Positions 28,701-34,939 of a DNA stretch of 37,851 bases are shown here, one piece after another. Source of the DNA: Opitutia bacterium (GTDB lineage: Bacteria; Verrucomicrobiota; Verrucomicrobiia; Opitutales; Seribacteraceae); NCBI GenBank assembly GCA_018695085.1, contig JABHOU010000189.1, forward strand, positions 1 through 37,851. Direction: 5' to 3'. Numbering within the stretch: the stretch's first letter is position 1; each line of letters opens with the position of its first letter. Under the pieces are notes generated by a model that was not told the origin of the DNA, searched no databases, and saw only the letters and a program-made list of their open reading frames with translations. A program made the position numbers and the translations under genes.

Positions 28701-29627
28701 CCAATCAGCAGGAGCGATGACCACCTTGTACTTGAGGTCAATGATCGTACTCGAGCCCGAACTGCCGGCGATGACCGGATAACGCACACGATTGCGGCCG
28801 GCTCGGCGCTCGGCTTCGCGAACTCGGCGCTCAAAGGCAAAAACACCTTCTTCACGAGGAAATTCATAGATTGCATCGGCGATTTCCACTGCGACCGAAC
28901 CTTCGATTTCACGGCCTCGAAGTTCGGTTTCTCCTAAACGGCGGACGGGATTCTCGTCCACCGCTACAATATCGCCGACAGCAATGCCCCGAATGGCGAG
29001 ACCCTTCATCGTGGGAAGTTTGTAGCGCTTGCCGTAAAGGGATGCCTTCAGGCGACGACCATCAGGAAGAATGACAGTGTGCCTTATGAAGCCGCCCAAG
29101 TGACTTGGGTCCAGACAGAAATGAACAGCTTCTACATCCGCATATGTATTAACCCAACTGCCCAAAAAGGGAAGAATGGCCTCTGGAAGACCATGCCTAT
29201 CGACCTGAGGAACAGCCAAGGACAAGGCGGCCTCGGGATCGGTACGGATCAAGTGAGCAAGAACCTCTTGGCGCTCTTTCGCCAATACAATCCCCCTCGC
29301 GACTTCGGCCCTACCCGCCTTGCGAGCAGCAACCCATTCACCAAAACGCTTGAAGGCCGGATCAGCTTTTGTCGCGATAATTCGAGATGGAGAACACCAT
29401 TCGAGATATTCAGTAGGACGATCATCGGATAAAGTCACTTTCCCGGGAACCAGCAAAGTCTTGGTCGAGAGATTACGGTCGTCCTGTTTTTTGGTGATGT
29501 TAATATTTTCGGGCAGGCGCGAGAGCAAAAAGAAAACCGTTCCGATAATACCAGCGACCGAAAGCATCCACACTGCACCGCGGAACAATAATTTGACTTT
29601 GGCAGTCCTTTTGCGGGTGGAAGACAT
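16455..29627 (-). CDS. Giant membrane-anchored or secreted metalloprotease with lectin, LamG and GY repeats
   Basis: A 4,390-residue protein. Basic residues then a hydrophobic segment (about 13-36, ending GIIGTVFFLLS) form a signal anchor or signal peptide. A domain of unknown role covers about 40-290. A C-type lectin-like domain covers 299-456 (WIGG, WTWLDGS, VWRDL, LPYVIE). A metzincin-type protease of about 470-790 resembles gametolysin (M11): zinc motif HELGHNFGFQH at 720-730, Met-turn YSVMG with Met758, and a GY repeat inserted before the active-site helix. Then follow a PKD-like domain (1030-1120), two LamG domains (1462-1698 and 1700-1920), two CBM5/12-like patches (near 1963 and 2857), many GY repeats, thrombospondin type 3 repeats (3370-3472, DTDGDGLGDG), two DUF5011-like domains (3700-3870), a helical region, a cadherin-like domain and the aromatic C-terminal domain (4297-4390). 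It probably binds and processes surface or extracellular glycoproteins. It follows the secretin gene by 76 bases. Confidence 0.93.
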   Translation of the reverse strand: MSSTRKRTAKVKLLFRGAVWMLSVAGIIGTVFFLLSRLPENINITKKQDDRNLSTKTLLVPGKVTLSDDRPTEYLEWCSPSRIIATKADPAFKRFGEWVAARKAGRAEVARGIVLAKERQEVLAHLIRTDPEAALSLAVPQVDRHGLPEAILPFLGSWVNTYADVEAVHFCLDPSHLGGFIRHTVILPDGRRLKASLYGKRYKLPTMKGLAIRGIAVGDIVAVDENPVRRLGETELRGREIEGSVAVEIADAIYEFPREEGVFAFERRVREAERRAGRNRVRYPVIAGSSGSSTIIDLKYKVVIAPADWETAKANAENSGGRLVCIGSAHENEDVRKLLEDANVMGLFPEYNGTVPYAWIGGTDHINTTGNISKGSSFNKDTNSTEYFDLNATEGNWTWLDGSTFAGYSNWAVGENDNATNPVLAEAEDFAVMDWNAGGVWRDLNHTFHLPYVIEMDLGDQPDASDVPISDNRKVLVIRARYQDEGVEYAGSSKPVVDEDGNIINPDKQQDAFEPVTGLQVRQVMEKVREFYQRNSDYKLNLDYVITGTVTMPTRKWSKHTMFGDDEIVEACEVDIDLPKTIAAQVSPEDWDFDGPAFKGVTGIEVSASGGGYLYPPLVRIEGGGGSGAKAEAFLDSNGSIASVLVTDTGRDYTAVPTVTVEGEHENKNDDPNATLTAKVGRTAVSWISITTCGSGGLGKVGAPGSHVTASSWEAGVAAHELGHNFGFQHANRYESVGEKAISDEGGVIDYGNPYSVMGTGGIGADLTVAAKIVAQFGYEEGNASGADATFLASGADIAASIWREPNATRQNVFRVYRHDYGSAPYPLRLGSYTVAVPANIDLPKDFPSGSITVSIGGPGTEVTATATGSKRSYELTITSPGIGFSEEPRIELLDDQNKSLLLDSAWIQVFAGQTPVKAELRDRSPSSAKGLRAIRLHASSKAPYWSYLVSYRQSATKNGLNLINADGADNVLLDLTRNTPDDFTDGSLMLGQTYSDYDSDVHITPISRGGNSPMEYLEVALNVGTVADGNASAPLFSLQTSNLRPEVNQGVEFTVILSGDANLSRYAFSWYHDERPLIGDAYLNQPTIIKTFDSVGNHNLRAVVSDMKGGVSSQTVVLAVGEPEQAGISRIEGVVESTTGPVQGARVVLQKAPIIQHVVTVSGDLLSSRIPAGLADTTKFFIDGQRSPRLEFRRGEIHRFEYEPSAKGYPITFYSAPDSEPAKVELRLIFSPRVEDPGSGYEQNPEVVLDGGIFDSYESNLTRSYVEYLEDNGSIFTPYRIVYKPYAKSLLAPTGVKKIRTRKVSGARGGNGHHPDFPPLVTINRQSLWEDYAEANATAKAYVDGVGTIIVLEAGAGYPDSPSIAVVGRGVEASASTKKMGVTNEKGQTEPDKLKEVSLADQGESYDLNTTLAIALYPPNPFAYWSFDREESLFRQNYYPRKDKLMLEPSPGWLRPITQSLKAHWSMDEENSTSSSDHHIGATPVLGQTTDYNATMELNASVFIADRSEWGIRGRAIRLQGNSTVEEYLAPDSPNKNKFLGDSFTVSLWVKPDGNGSFHGLASQKESGTNAFSLYWNTSDFVGILYKAEENSGSADNVVLSGGDLNASEWTHVAYAFDEDSATATMYVMGELVASKTFTLAGNFNKISGRASDFILGKAFTETPTTEYLNGFIDEVSVFDRALEPREIRQLSGDLFLDLSGQNRHGVAMDMPMNDPDELDAGVVPGNPNDGIDFNGTRYVDLSQAAQDFAPLSTGSVSFWFKTLSLANGTPVDGTILAASDKDDPDSFFRLMVRDTGQIQFLVSNGGAEITRVYTTETFNDDDWHHGLLVVNEVSSLFYVDGKAVDLRTAADGQNAPRGFFADVENIDYMAIGRHQTSEANQTNYFIGQLDEVWVFDRVLEAPEISFLYDLRPSAKDVFRASLEARVDSVGTVKVTAPGAGYKETPKVTFSPGDTPPGSNEPEPWDACATYVEGDLVRYRKTEIADYSTYSAIRENNNTKPEALNLMKNNSLHIYPAAVWQRYEHSEGQTANGVLALQPTGVESVLLTKDMGKALDIQLPDGKEIKRRYVEYVDDNGSAYIAGGGFVWAHPFASSQYSSPPWPGPVQGVFGFRAPPTIVIGGSKTDDNATGSHLFYLDPEESVLITDPGHGYSDPGFSEGDVRIRGKGSIPPRFESIMREQAIHGFILRRPGNGPYDLDVERNSTLDAIFDTLTENGFAGLSEEEKNLCMLEGTQYQNEDGTIILRHFPEITTKDNGDVVYYPASDNRFWGTEDVFYDANDGQLKLRNPERWLRFIGDDPVEEKPPVVEVFLSDKLDVARGVAPRKYEVKAMRINPERKDYGSGWVKPPTIYFDLNATKARQVNAKSVSFTNVLSRIQILDGGLGYSVPAEVNFHGGYTTPSNYRDLNHTRARINPDKVDENGTLSADAIELLDPGSGYSRPPFVSITGGGGIGARARAFLENNGSGMVAAILVTDGGRGYFNLDANNTPKVVLVNAGQKPTKEANVTMRLGGSLDEIPIQSSSMIHNVPLVKITDNAGTGTGATAFAKVVDGRVVKVIVEKAGNSYLDPRVEISATYNVDKEFQAKCSPIFRNGQIVEIIVDNPGAGYACPEVFVMGTGSGVDVIPVFNNNGKMVRLVYDDPALKNEELGPVTLPAGAGQGFGERPWALNEVARVVVVDEYRERLSPLGGSIYLGLPIPRDSAGDQISEFTIHDHGIGYGADAPSIRIDFNSSHAKSFRDACATTFLTKGLSKMVLDGNGTYKANGMWRSVFGEIPVVEVHRANLEGEDAYKLTSVGRNGGIDYNPLSHRRFMDVVVDDSFPSFSSYSLSDWDREGLGGEIHTLDSAPSLDWRVVTKWEPGKYHKGDVVWWGADAYEALATFVSGNLSKEYDPENEVDQFWRKLNGQSGAMSALGVITSFSFEDADLSISRISKERGSVSFEDAIRVHETEILGENIYSWAYLPDAWISYTDSNGYYSFPNLEPGLYNAAVLAEDSNLEEITFREDGNSTVTHVVYVPGIPSLRLETDQNGVGLSSLIWPEDVLRQGESTSTKKNLKGIGVGFRPGTIPVFSITPHPQNTGRGIPNLSTTVNPDGSLDIQIVDVNSSNHNSADSFTVFYGSTISGLDFREDYLFDRLDDAYWMGRKAAVDANASHLIISPSAGDNSVEMPISSSVAGDLNMTFTAKGYDRNGTLLDTDNVKWELEFDFNSTEGNLTKLASLSTIDGNSTTLILRSTLRSGKVASVRVDGGGTGYSDDNSTLVQIFGDGSGAFARISEVNSTGSVKAIEVVEGGSGYSVISGIRLSRPEGQTGTDANLTALVGGGLWLKATLGLLEQKVRLEASHRAQLTEKELWSDLHFDTVREGFIDWDDDNDTDGLNNSLEFSYRTNPWKADTDGDGLGDGSETTLRTDPNNADTDADGLLDGVETNTNTYVDANNTGTNPKNPDTDGDGWPDGLEVSFGLDPLNPEKGGAGISGTVYFQGEMNGTLYVLAIPEEEGVPVFEENKDVSSYLGGDKPLTPSSATFYFFKNLPTGKTYNIHAFIDRGESGDPSNKAYDYGEPVGNYSGSWDRSLSEDRSQVNFVVKDPPPLLTLLPMAESVIGGDGKEKAVYLNPGDEVFHLKPLASDDYDGVIDPKTVSEDGNATGIITIDDLNATQGSGTLKVSALAPPGVYHLIYTAADSAGSTGTVTRTIVIRDSKAPEISLFAGDLVTYEAGTEWEDPGYSAIDVVDGNLTHKVGVELATLAPPLGWGSSDVGTVLQLYNLNYIVQDIAGNQAIATRKVEIVDTIAPDLLLFGSPSMNLNKGEPFVEPGFSALDTVDGDLFNRVMVSGSLDENVTGTYELNYSVVDDSGNEIATKRTIYVADWNYTIAGKAMDGYLVGASVVFDIDGNGTHDLSSPVLTDESGAFSFSFTEEEFLKADANKNGAIDPEEGRILVYGGTDSSTLEPFTGLYVADANSTVVNPLSTLSSAFVEQGLSREDAKSKVAEALGLSASLDLFNYDPIAAAAEGDANASQALAASARVANAIRQGAAFVKYASDGNASGKSISAQLISEVAAKIASGAASPLGDASEMQNVLTSVVTTLGVAGVTAEDLAGAAQMSVAADGMIVESLAKGTAPDTLAVELAKIQAVVEDSIVQGYEKLRLEGGTPATLATAKSKELLSGQTSDYNGSVNIFPPTASNAEIALPADQWIQGVTILNLHGADADGDTVGFSISSGNPDTDKDGVAAFSLSEQGQLLVADEDEADHLSVGEAMVVALRLADGNGLYGTATVTVKRGNALGLSAAEVDGAQNWRQSEWFGDFFTNGSSWVFHESLGWLYVVSDRTGGFWFWDVELEVWWWSNPTFFPHFYLVRQTGSGWGYWDPKAVHPRYFDFDENSWKEKTK
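27417..28262 (-). other. C-type lectin-like domain followed by metzincin catalytic domain (within the 4,390-residue giant)
   Basis: This marks the part with the clearest biochemical signature. The lectin-like domain spans residues 299-456, so it extends right of this interval to 28733. The protease domain has a helix and strand (VREFYQRNSDYKL), an inserted GY repeat (about 603-665), the zinc helix HELGHNFGFQH (His720, Glu721, His724, His730) and the Met-turn at 758, just beyond the left end of this interval. All residues needed for a metzincin active site are present. Confidence 0.82.
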
Positions 29628-29703
29628 TTTTATCCGGAATAAACTCAGTTTTCTTTTCGTCGACCTTGCTTACAATCTGGAATATATTGCAATGCCAACA
29701 GGT

Positions 29704-32700
29704 TCACGGAGCTCCCCCTAATTCACCCTTGAATTCTCTTCTTATGGTTCCAGTTGGCGTCATAATAACAGGATCTTTGAAAATGGACTGCGGGCTGATG
29801 TTTTGGATAACTTCTCGTACGGGCGAGCCGCCTCTACTTACAATACTTGCCGAGACGAAAATAAGCAAATTTCGCTTTTGATAACTTTCCGCCTGTGACT
29901 GAAACAGTTTTCCGATTAGGGGAATGTTTCCCAGCACCGGAATTTTGTCATTTACGGTCTTTACCTCTTCGCGAGTAAGACCACCAATAATGACAGTTGC
30001 ACCATCAAAGATGGTTACGGTTGTGTTCACCTTTCGGACTGAGAATATTGGCATGAGAATGCCAGAAGGCGATGTTACGATACCCATGCCGGAAAAAGAC
30101 GCCACGGAAGAAATCTGCGAGCCTCCGTATTCTATAAAACCATCGAATTCAGTTACTTTTGGATTTAACTCCAATGCAATTGAATTGTATTTCTCAATCC
30201 TTGGGGTGACGTCAAGGACAACCCCGACTTCACGAAATCCAGGTTGCTCATCGTCGGGCGCAACTGTATCAAATTGAGGGAGTGCCGGCTGCGGGAATTG
30301 CACACCACCGCCTTGTTGGCCTCCTCCTCCGCCTTGTTGCTGGAGTTGCCAGTCGGTGGGATAAATAAATTCCTGAGCAATGGTAATGCTTGCCGGTTGT
30401 CCATCCATGACCGTAACCCGTGGGGCGCTTAGCAAATCCGTACCTTGTTTTCTTTTTAGAGCGTTAACCAAAAGCGTTGCCTCCCTCATACCCAAAATGG
30501 AGCCCGTCCAATCAACCAATGAATCTACCCCTGCGCCAATTCCTATGTTTCCCGGCATCATTGGAATGGGTTGACCAAATTGCTTATTAGCCTCGGGATT
30601 TTGGTCATACGTTATTTGAATGTTCCTTTCCACTCCACTGGGAGAGTGCGCCAAGGCCAATGTTCTGGTGTTCCCTTTGAAGTTTTTGTCGTATCTCATC
30701 AAGGGCTTACCATTTGAATCAATTGTTGGCATCCCCGTAGCGGTATCAAAGATGGGTCGAGAATTTCCCCAGCGCATGTTCCAATCAAAGCTTATTTCAT
30801 CCAAAACACCTTCTTGCACCTCGAGAAACTTTGTCTCAATTTCAACTTGTCGGCTAGAGTCTTGGTCCAATCGCTCGAGAATGCGCTCGATCAAATCCAA
30901 AAATCGCCGCTCGTGAGTAACGATCATTTGGAAGCCGTCAAATACGAACTTATGACCTCTGGCGTCTTCAAATGGTATGCCCGCCTGTTCGAGAAAACCG
31001 CGAATTTTGGCTCCGACATCATCAGCACCTCCGCCGGCACCCCCACCGCCTGGAGGCGCAAAGGGATCGGCACCACCACCACCACCACCAGCACCTGCAC
31101 CTCCGGTCATTCTTTGTATCGTACCTTGAGAAACTTCGTAAAATTCCGTTTCCAACCCGATCGGTCGGCCACCTCCGGCACCTGATTTCGAGAGAACAAC
31201 TGCATCGTTTCTTACGTCGAAACTCCAGCCGACCATTTCCGAGATGAAGCTGATCATTTGATCCAGAGCCATTCCGTTTAAAGTGATGGTAACATTAGGA
31301 GGAGCCTCACCCGCAACCTGCAAAACAACGATGTTTACGCCTTTTTTCGTTGGGTCAGGTTCGGCAAAGTCAAATTGCTTGGCAAGTCTTTGCAGTTCCG
31401 CCGCCACTTCCGGTAAGGGAGATTCGAAAAACTGAACCGCCGGAATATTAATTGTCTTTAGTTTTTCCAATAAATTGTTTCCTGTTTCCTGGACGGGTTT
31501 AACATCGTCGATTTGTCGCTCGAAAACCTTTGGCCTCTCCCATTCCCGATTAATTTCCTCAAGCATGGACTCCCGTGTTTGAAGATAACCGAGATAGCTT
31601 TCCTCTTGGCGGATTTTGGCAATGCGACGAAGCATCTGCTTGGCTTCATAATTGTCTGAATAGCGGGCTTCGACAAGGCGGTAGGTCTCTTGAGCACCCG
31701 TTAAATCGTTATTGATGAACTGCACTTTTGCCCGCATGAGCAATTCGCTCAAATCAGCCAACTGATCTTCCCGGTCGGGTGAAAATTCCGATATATGCCG
31801 TCGGTAAGGGTTTTTCATATCACCCTCGATTCTGTCCCGCATCCTGTCGGATCTTTTCATAAGATTGTCTACAGAGCCTTTACCCTTCGTGGAATCTAGA
31901 CCCGGTCTACCAAGGTCCATTTCACCTGCACCCATGACATTTCTATCCTGCAAAAGACCCGTCCTATAAGCATCGGTATACTGATTGGCTAATTCCCAAT
32001 CTTTTGCCTTTCTGGCATCCTCTGCTTTTTCTAAATTGATTTGATTGCGAGTTATCGCGGCATCCAAAATGATTGGCCAAGTGCGAGTGCTTGGTTCAAG
32101 ATAATTAGTAATTTTCACTAGATCCTGCTCTGCCTTTCCATATTCCTTGTCTCGGATATTGCCCTTGGCTTCAGCAAGCATCTTTTCGGCAAGTTCCGCC
32201 TGTTGCTCTGCTTTCTCCCTCGCCTTTATCATTTCCCCTTCGAAGTCAGGCCCTTCTTCGATCCCCAGCGTGGCAACCTCTTCACTTCGTCGCTCCTTTT
32301 CCACATCTTGATACTCAAGCACGAGGGCCTGAACATTGCCCACGCGACCCTTTTGCATCGCTTCACCGATCCGATACCAAAGGATTTGCTGTTTGGCTTT
32401 GTACAGGTCGCTCATCAAGGCGATCGTCGCCACATTTTTGGGCAAAAGAGATAGGGCTTCATTCACTTGGTCTGTAGCCAATTCGTACTGACCATCTGCG
32501 GCATCCACTCGGGCTTTTTCCAATAATCGTTCTCCTCTGCTTTTCGCCTTAACGAGTTCTTGTTGCTCTTTGGCCATAATACGCTCGTAGTCTACTTTTG
32601 CATCACTTTCGGGAAGACCTGATTTCGCCCGAATTTCCGCTAGTTCTTTTTTTGCTTCATCGAGTTCTTCGACGAGCTTTCCCACGAGAGAAACATCGCT

Positions 32701-33408
32701 TTTACCTTGGGTGCCAATACGCACCTCTCGTGCTCGTTTGCGATCCTCGGCGTCACGGGCAACATTTTCTTGATAACGTCCGAGATATTGACTCGCCAGA
32801 GAATATCTTTTTTCCTTAAGGGCTTTATGGGCCATGCGATAATAGAGATTTGTTTGTTCTCTGCGAAACTGCCTTAGGTAGAACGCGTTTTCGGCTGTCT
32901 CGGCAAATGTACGAAGAGTTTGCTCTGTCAAGGCCTGAGCTCCCTGATAGTCTTCCCTTCTTAAGCGAATCCTCACTTCGTCGAGGAGTCGCAAAAGACC
33001 AGCGTTATCCGTTACTGGAGGCAGGCTAAAACCTGATGGCTCCACTAAACCAGGTTGAGTTCGCTCAGATAAATTCGTTTCATCCTCCTGCGGTAGGGAG
33101 GGTTGCGTTTCGGGCAAAGTCAATGCGTCCGATGCTGGAACAGCGTCGGGAGGTAAGGACGCGGGTTCTCCCTCGTTAATTGGTGAAAGAGGAGCGGGAG
33201 CGAGAGGGGCGGGCTCTAGCACACCAGGCAAAGGAGGTAATGATGGCGGGGTTTCAATGGTAGCGGGCTCTCCTTCGCCGAATCCTGGCAAGGGAGGAAG
33301 TCCATCCGGGATGGGAGTAGGTTGATCAAGCGGAGGCAAGGGAGGAAGCGATTGTGCATAGCCCGAGAAAACTGCACAAAAGCCTGCAAGTAAAAAAGCC
33401 GTTCGCAT
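29704..33408 (-). CDS. Secretin (type II secretion / type IV pilus family, Amuc_1098-like) with long N-terminal extension
   Basis: An outer-membrane secretin of about 1,234 residues, far longer than the 600-800 usual for PilQ or GspD. The signal peptide MRTAFLLAGFCAVFSGYAQ is followed by a Pro-rich stretch (about 20-130, PPLPP units). A helical, TPR-like and coiled-coil region runs from about 140 to 650. A secretin N-domain covers about 651-739 (NITFTL-like strands, LDQMISFISEMVGW). A Gly-rich linker lies at about 768-796, and the secretin core at about 849-1200. The family signature VIIGGLTREEVKTVNDKIP and LGNIPLIGKLFQS are clear. I chose the ATG at 33408 because AGGAAAGAG lies five bases upstream and the signal peptide then begins cleanly. 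An ATG at 33453 would add 15 residues and has no ribosome site. It would form the outer gate of the complex built by the genes upstream. From memory it matches Akkermansia Amuc_1098. Confidence 0.94.
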   Translation of the reverse strand: MRTAFLLAGFCAVFSGYAQSLPPLPPLDQPTPIPDGLPPLPGFGEGEPATIETPPSLPPLPGVLEPAPLAPAPLSPINEGEPASLPPDAVPASDALTLPETQPSLPQEDETNLSERTQPGLVEPSGFSLPPVTDNAGLLRLLDEVRIRLRREDYQGAQALTEQTLRTFAETAENAFYLRQFRREQTNLYYRMAHKALKEKRYSLASQYLGRYQENVARDAEDRKRAREVRIGTQGKSDVSLVGKLVEELDEAKKELAEIRAKSGLPESDAKVDYERIMAKEQQELVKAKSRGERLLEKARVDAADGQYELATDQVNEALSLLPKNVATIALMSDLYKAKQQILWYRIGEAMQKGRVGNVQALVLEYQDVEKERRSEEVATLGIEEGPDFEGEMIKAREKAEQQAELAEKMLAEAKGNIRDKEYGKAEQDLVKITNYLEPSTRTWPIILDAAITRNQINLEKAEDARKAKDWELANQYTDAYRTGLLQDRNVMGAGEMDLGRPGLDSTKGKGSVDNLMKRSDRMRDRIEGDMKNPYRRHISEFSPDREDQLADLSELLMRAKVQFINNDLTGAQETYRLVEARYSDNYEAKQMLRRIAKIRQEESYLGYLQTRESMLEEINREWERPKVFERQIDDVKPVQETGNNLLEKLKTINIPAVQFFESPLPEVAAELQRLAKQFDFAEPDPTKKGVNIVVLQVAGEAPPNVTITLNGMALDQMISFISEMVGWSFDVRNDAVVLSKSGAGGGRPIGLETEFYEVSQGTIQRMTGGAGAGGGGGGADPFAPPGGGGAGGGADDVGAKIRGFLEQAGIPFEDARGHKFVFDGFQMIVTHERRFLDLIERILERLDQDSSRQVEIETKFLEVQEGVLDEISFDWNMRWGNSRPIFDTATGMPTIDSNGKPLMRYDKNFKGNTRTLALAHSPSGVERNIQITYDQNPEANKQFGQPIPMMPGNIGIGAGVDSLVDWTGSILGMREATLLVNALKRKQGTDLLSAPRVTVMDGQPASITIAQEFIYPTDWQLQQQGGGGGQQGGGVQFPQPALPQFDTVAPDDEQPGFREVGVVLDVTPRIEKYNSIALELNPKVTEFDGFIEYGGSQISSVASFSGMGIVTSPSGILMPIFSVRKVNTTVTIFDGATVIIGGLTREEVKTVNDKIPVLGNIPLIGKLFQSQAESYQKRNLLIFVSASIVSRGGSPVREVIQNISPQSIFKDPVIMTPTGTIRREFKGELGGAP

Positions 33409-33413
33409 AACAG

Positions 33414-33422
33414 CTCTTTCCT
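33414..33422 (-). promoter_or_regulatory. Ribosome binding site supporting the secretin start at 33408
   Basis: The minus strand reads AGGAAAGAG-CTGTT-ATG. This is the best Shine-Dalgarno-like sequence near the secretin start, at suitable spacing from the inner ATG. The outer ATG at 33453 is preceded by CTTGCCCGTAG, with no such site. Confidence 0.55.
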
Positions 33423-33514
33423 GTCGGACCACATTAGCGATCAAAGGTTTCATCTACGGGCAAGTTGTAAGGAGTTAATTAAGTGGAGATCGACTCTTCG
33501 GGCTTGTTAATTCC

Positions 33515-33551
33515 TACCTTTTATGGAACAGTTTTAGAACTGCGGGGTCAA
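33515..33551 (-). promoter_or_regulatory. Possible promoter with inverted repeat upstream of the secretin gene
   Basis: The gap of about 170-210 bases before the secretin gene contains TTGACC (plus 33546-33551) on the minus strand and, 19 bases later, CATAAA, a loose -35/-10 pair. Between them sits the perfect inverted repeat CAGTT-CTAA-AACTG (plus 33529-33542), which could be an operator or a small hairpin. This may let the secretin and giant genes be transcribed separately from the genes upstream. Confidence 0.28.
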
Positions 33552-33620
33552 CTTCCAAAATAGAAACCTTTTCTAAGGAAAAATGGTTTTTATGTATCCT
33601 CTGCACATTTTCAGGCACCA

Positions 33621-34934
33621 TCATTTGTCGTCAAGTGGCAGAGAAAGCCATTCTCGCTGAAGTTCGGGGGGATCGATTGCTTGCTTTTCAAAATGAACTC
33701 GAGATTTAGCAATGTCTATTTCCAAAATTTTGTAATCCCTAAGGGCGAGCCGAAAGCTATCTCCTGTCGCATTTTGTTCAAAAGTGAACTTTTCTGCGGG
33801 AACATCCTTTGAGGCGGACTCCACTACAATACGATACTGTCCAGCGTGAGTTTCGTTCATAAAACTGTTAATTTCAAATGGTTTCACGAGCAACCGAAAA
33901 TCTTTGACCATTGCCCTTCCAACTGGGCGAATTCCGCCTGTTTTGGGATCTCGTACCTGTTGAACGGCAAACGCATTCACGATAATCATTTTGTCGGGGT
34001 CTTCAGTATTGGTTTGTAGCAAGGAGGGCGTACCTGGTTTGTAATTGCGGTTTTCCTTGTATGGGACTCCAACCTGCAGACGGTTGCGAACATATCGACC
34101 CGACCCCGCGGGAAACTCATAAAGTAGATCTTCAAGATATGGGGTTTCTCCAATCCAACTACGAATTCGAAACCTGTAGGAAACTTTCTCGAATGCGACA
34201 AGGCGCAGGCCAAACTCCTCTGGTGGTTTTTCTGGTTTCGCCTCTTCGGGCAAACTGGTTTCGAGACGACCGTTTACAACATAAAGGACAGGGGGCGTAA
34301 AAAGGTCGTAGTTAGGTTCTCCCTCCTTTGGGGAAGAAGCCTCAATCCATTTGCCACCACTTGCTGACTCGCTTTTTTCGGCAACATCTCCTCTTTTTTG
34401 GTAAGTCGCTATAACAAAGTCGCCACCAGACTCCCCTTCATTGTCATTTTCCGAAGCGATGGTTAGCATTGTAGAACCCCAAAGCTGTTCCAATTCCGCG
34501 ATCCGAACATCTTGATCCCCCTCCTTCGTTCTTACAGACAGTAAGCCCGTTGCAAAACGCCATTCACGATTTAATTCTTTTGCCCCTGACTGCTTGATTT
34601 TTCCTGAAATGGTTTTTCCACTGGAAAGCAGAAGCGCGACATCGGTATAGTCTTCTGGAAAAAGGATGGTTTCTACAGTAAAGTTCCCGTTAAAAAAATC
34701 AGGTTCGGCTCCATCTATAATTACGAGCTCTCCAGGCATCAAGCCATGTGGGGTTTTCGTTTCCAGAGTAATTGTTTTCGATTCTTGCGAAAGGGTTGCC
34801 CCGTTCTGCCCCAAAAATGATTTCGATTCACGACGATTATCTCTCAGCAGGGAAAGCAAGGCAAAGATCACAAGGCATAGTAATGATATGCCCACCGCAA
34901 GCTTTTCGTAGTTTGCTCCCAGAAATTTTTTCAC
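33621..34934 (-). CDS. Inner-membrane assembly protein, Amuc_1099-like (PilP-position)
   Basis: This 437-residue protein has one N-terminal membrane segment (about residues 14-30, VGISLLCLVIFALLSLL) after a short basic start, then a periplasmic region. That region is mostly predicted beta strand with charged loops (for example VSYRFRIRSWIGETPYLEDL). It shows no enzyme motif. From memory its size, topology and position between the Amuc_1100-like gene and the secretin match Akkermansia Amuc_1099. By position it may do the work of PilP, linking the inner-membrane part to the secretin, though I see no PilP sequence motif. The start is GTG, five bases after the preceding stop, so it is translated from the same message. 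The gap to the secretin is much longer, which may mark a second promoter. That it is a conserved member of this cluster is likely; its exact role is inferred. Confidence 0.8.
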   Translation of the reverse strand: MKKFLGANYEKLAVGISLLCLVIFALLSLLRDNRRESKSFLGQNGATLSQESKTITLETKTPHGLMPGELVIIDGAEPDFFNGNFTVETILFPEDYTDVALLLSSGKTISGKIKQSGAKELNREWRFATGLLSVRTKEGDQDVRIAELEQLWGSTMLTIASENDNEGESGGDFVIATYQKRGDVAEKSESASGGKWIEASSPKEGEPNYDLFTPPVLYVVNGRLETSLPEEAKPEKPPEEFGLRLVAFEKVSYRFRIRSWIGETPYLEDLLYEFPAGSGRYVRNRLQVGVPYKENRNYKPGTPSLLQTNTEDPDKMIIVNAFAVQQVRDPKTGGIRPVGRAMVKDFRLLVKPFEINSFMNETHAGQYRIVVESASKDVPAEKFTFEQNATGDSFRLALRDYKILEIDIAKSRVHFEKQAIDPPELQREWLSLPLDDK

Positions 34935-34939
34935 GAGGA

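Noticed and set aside
27633..28937. 434-codon open frame on the plus strand, opposite the lectin and protease region
   Set aside because: It lies wholly antisense to a well-supported coding region with clear domains. Its translation shows no motif, and long antisense frames are common opposite such genes.
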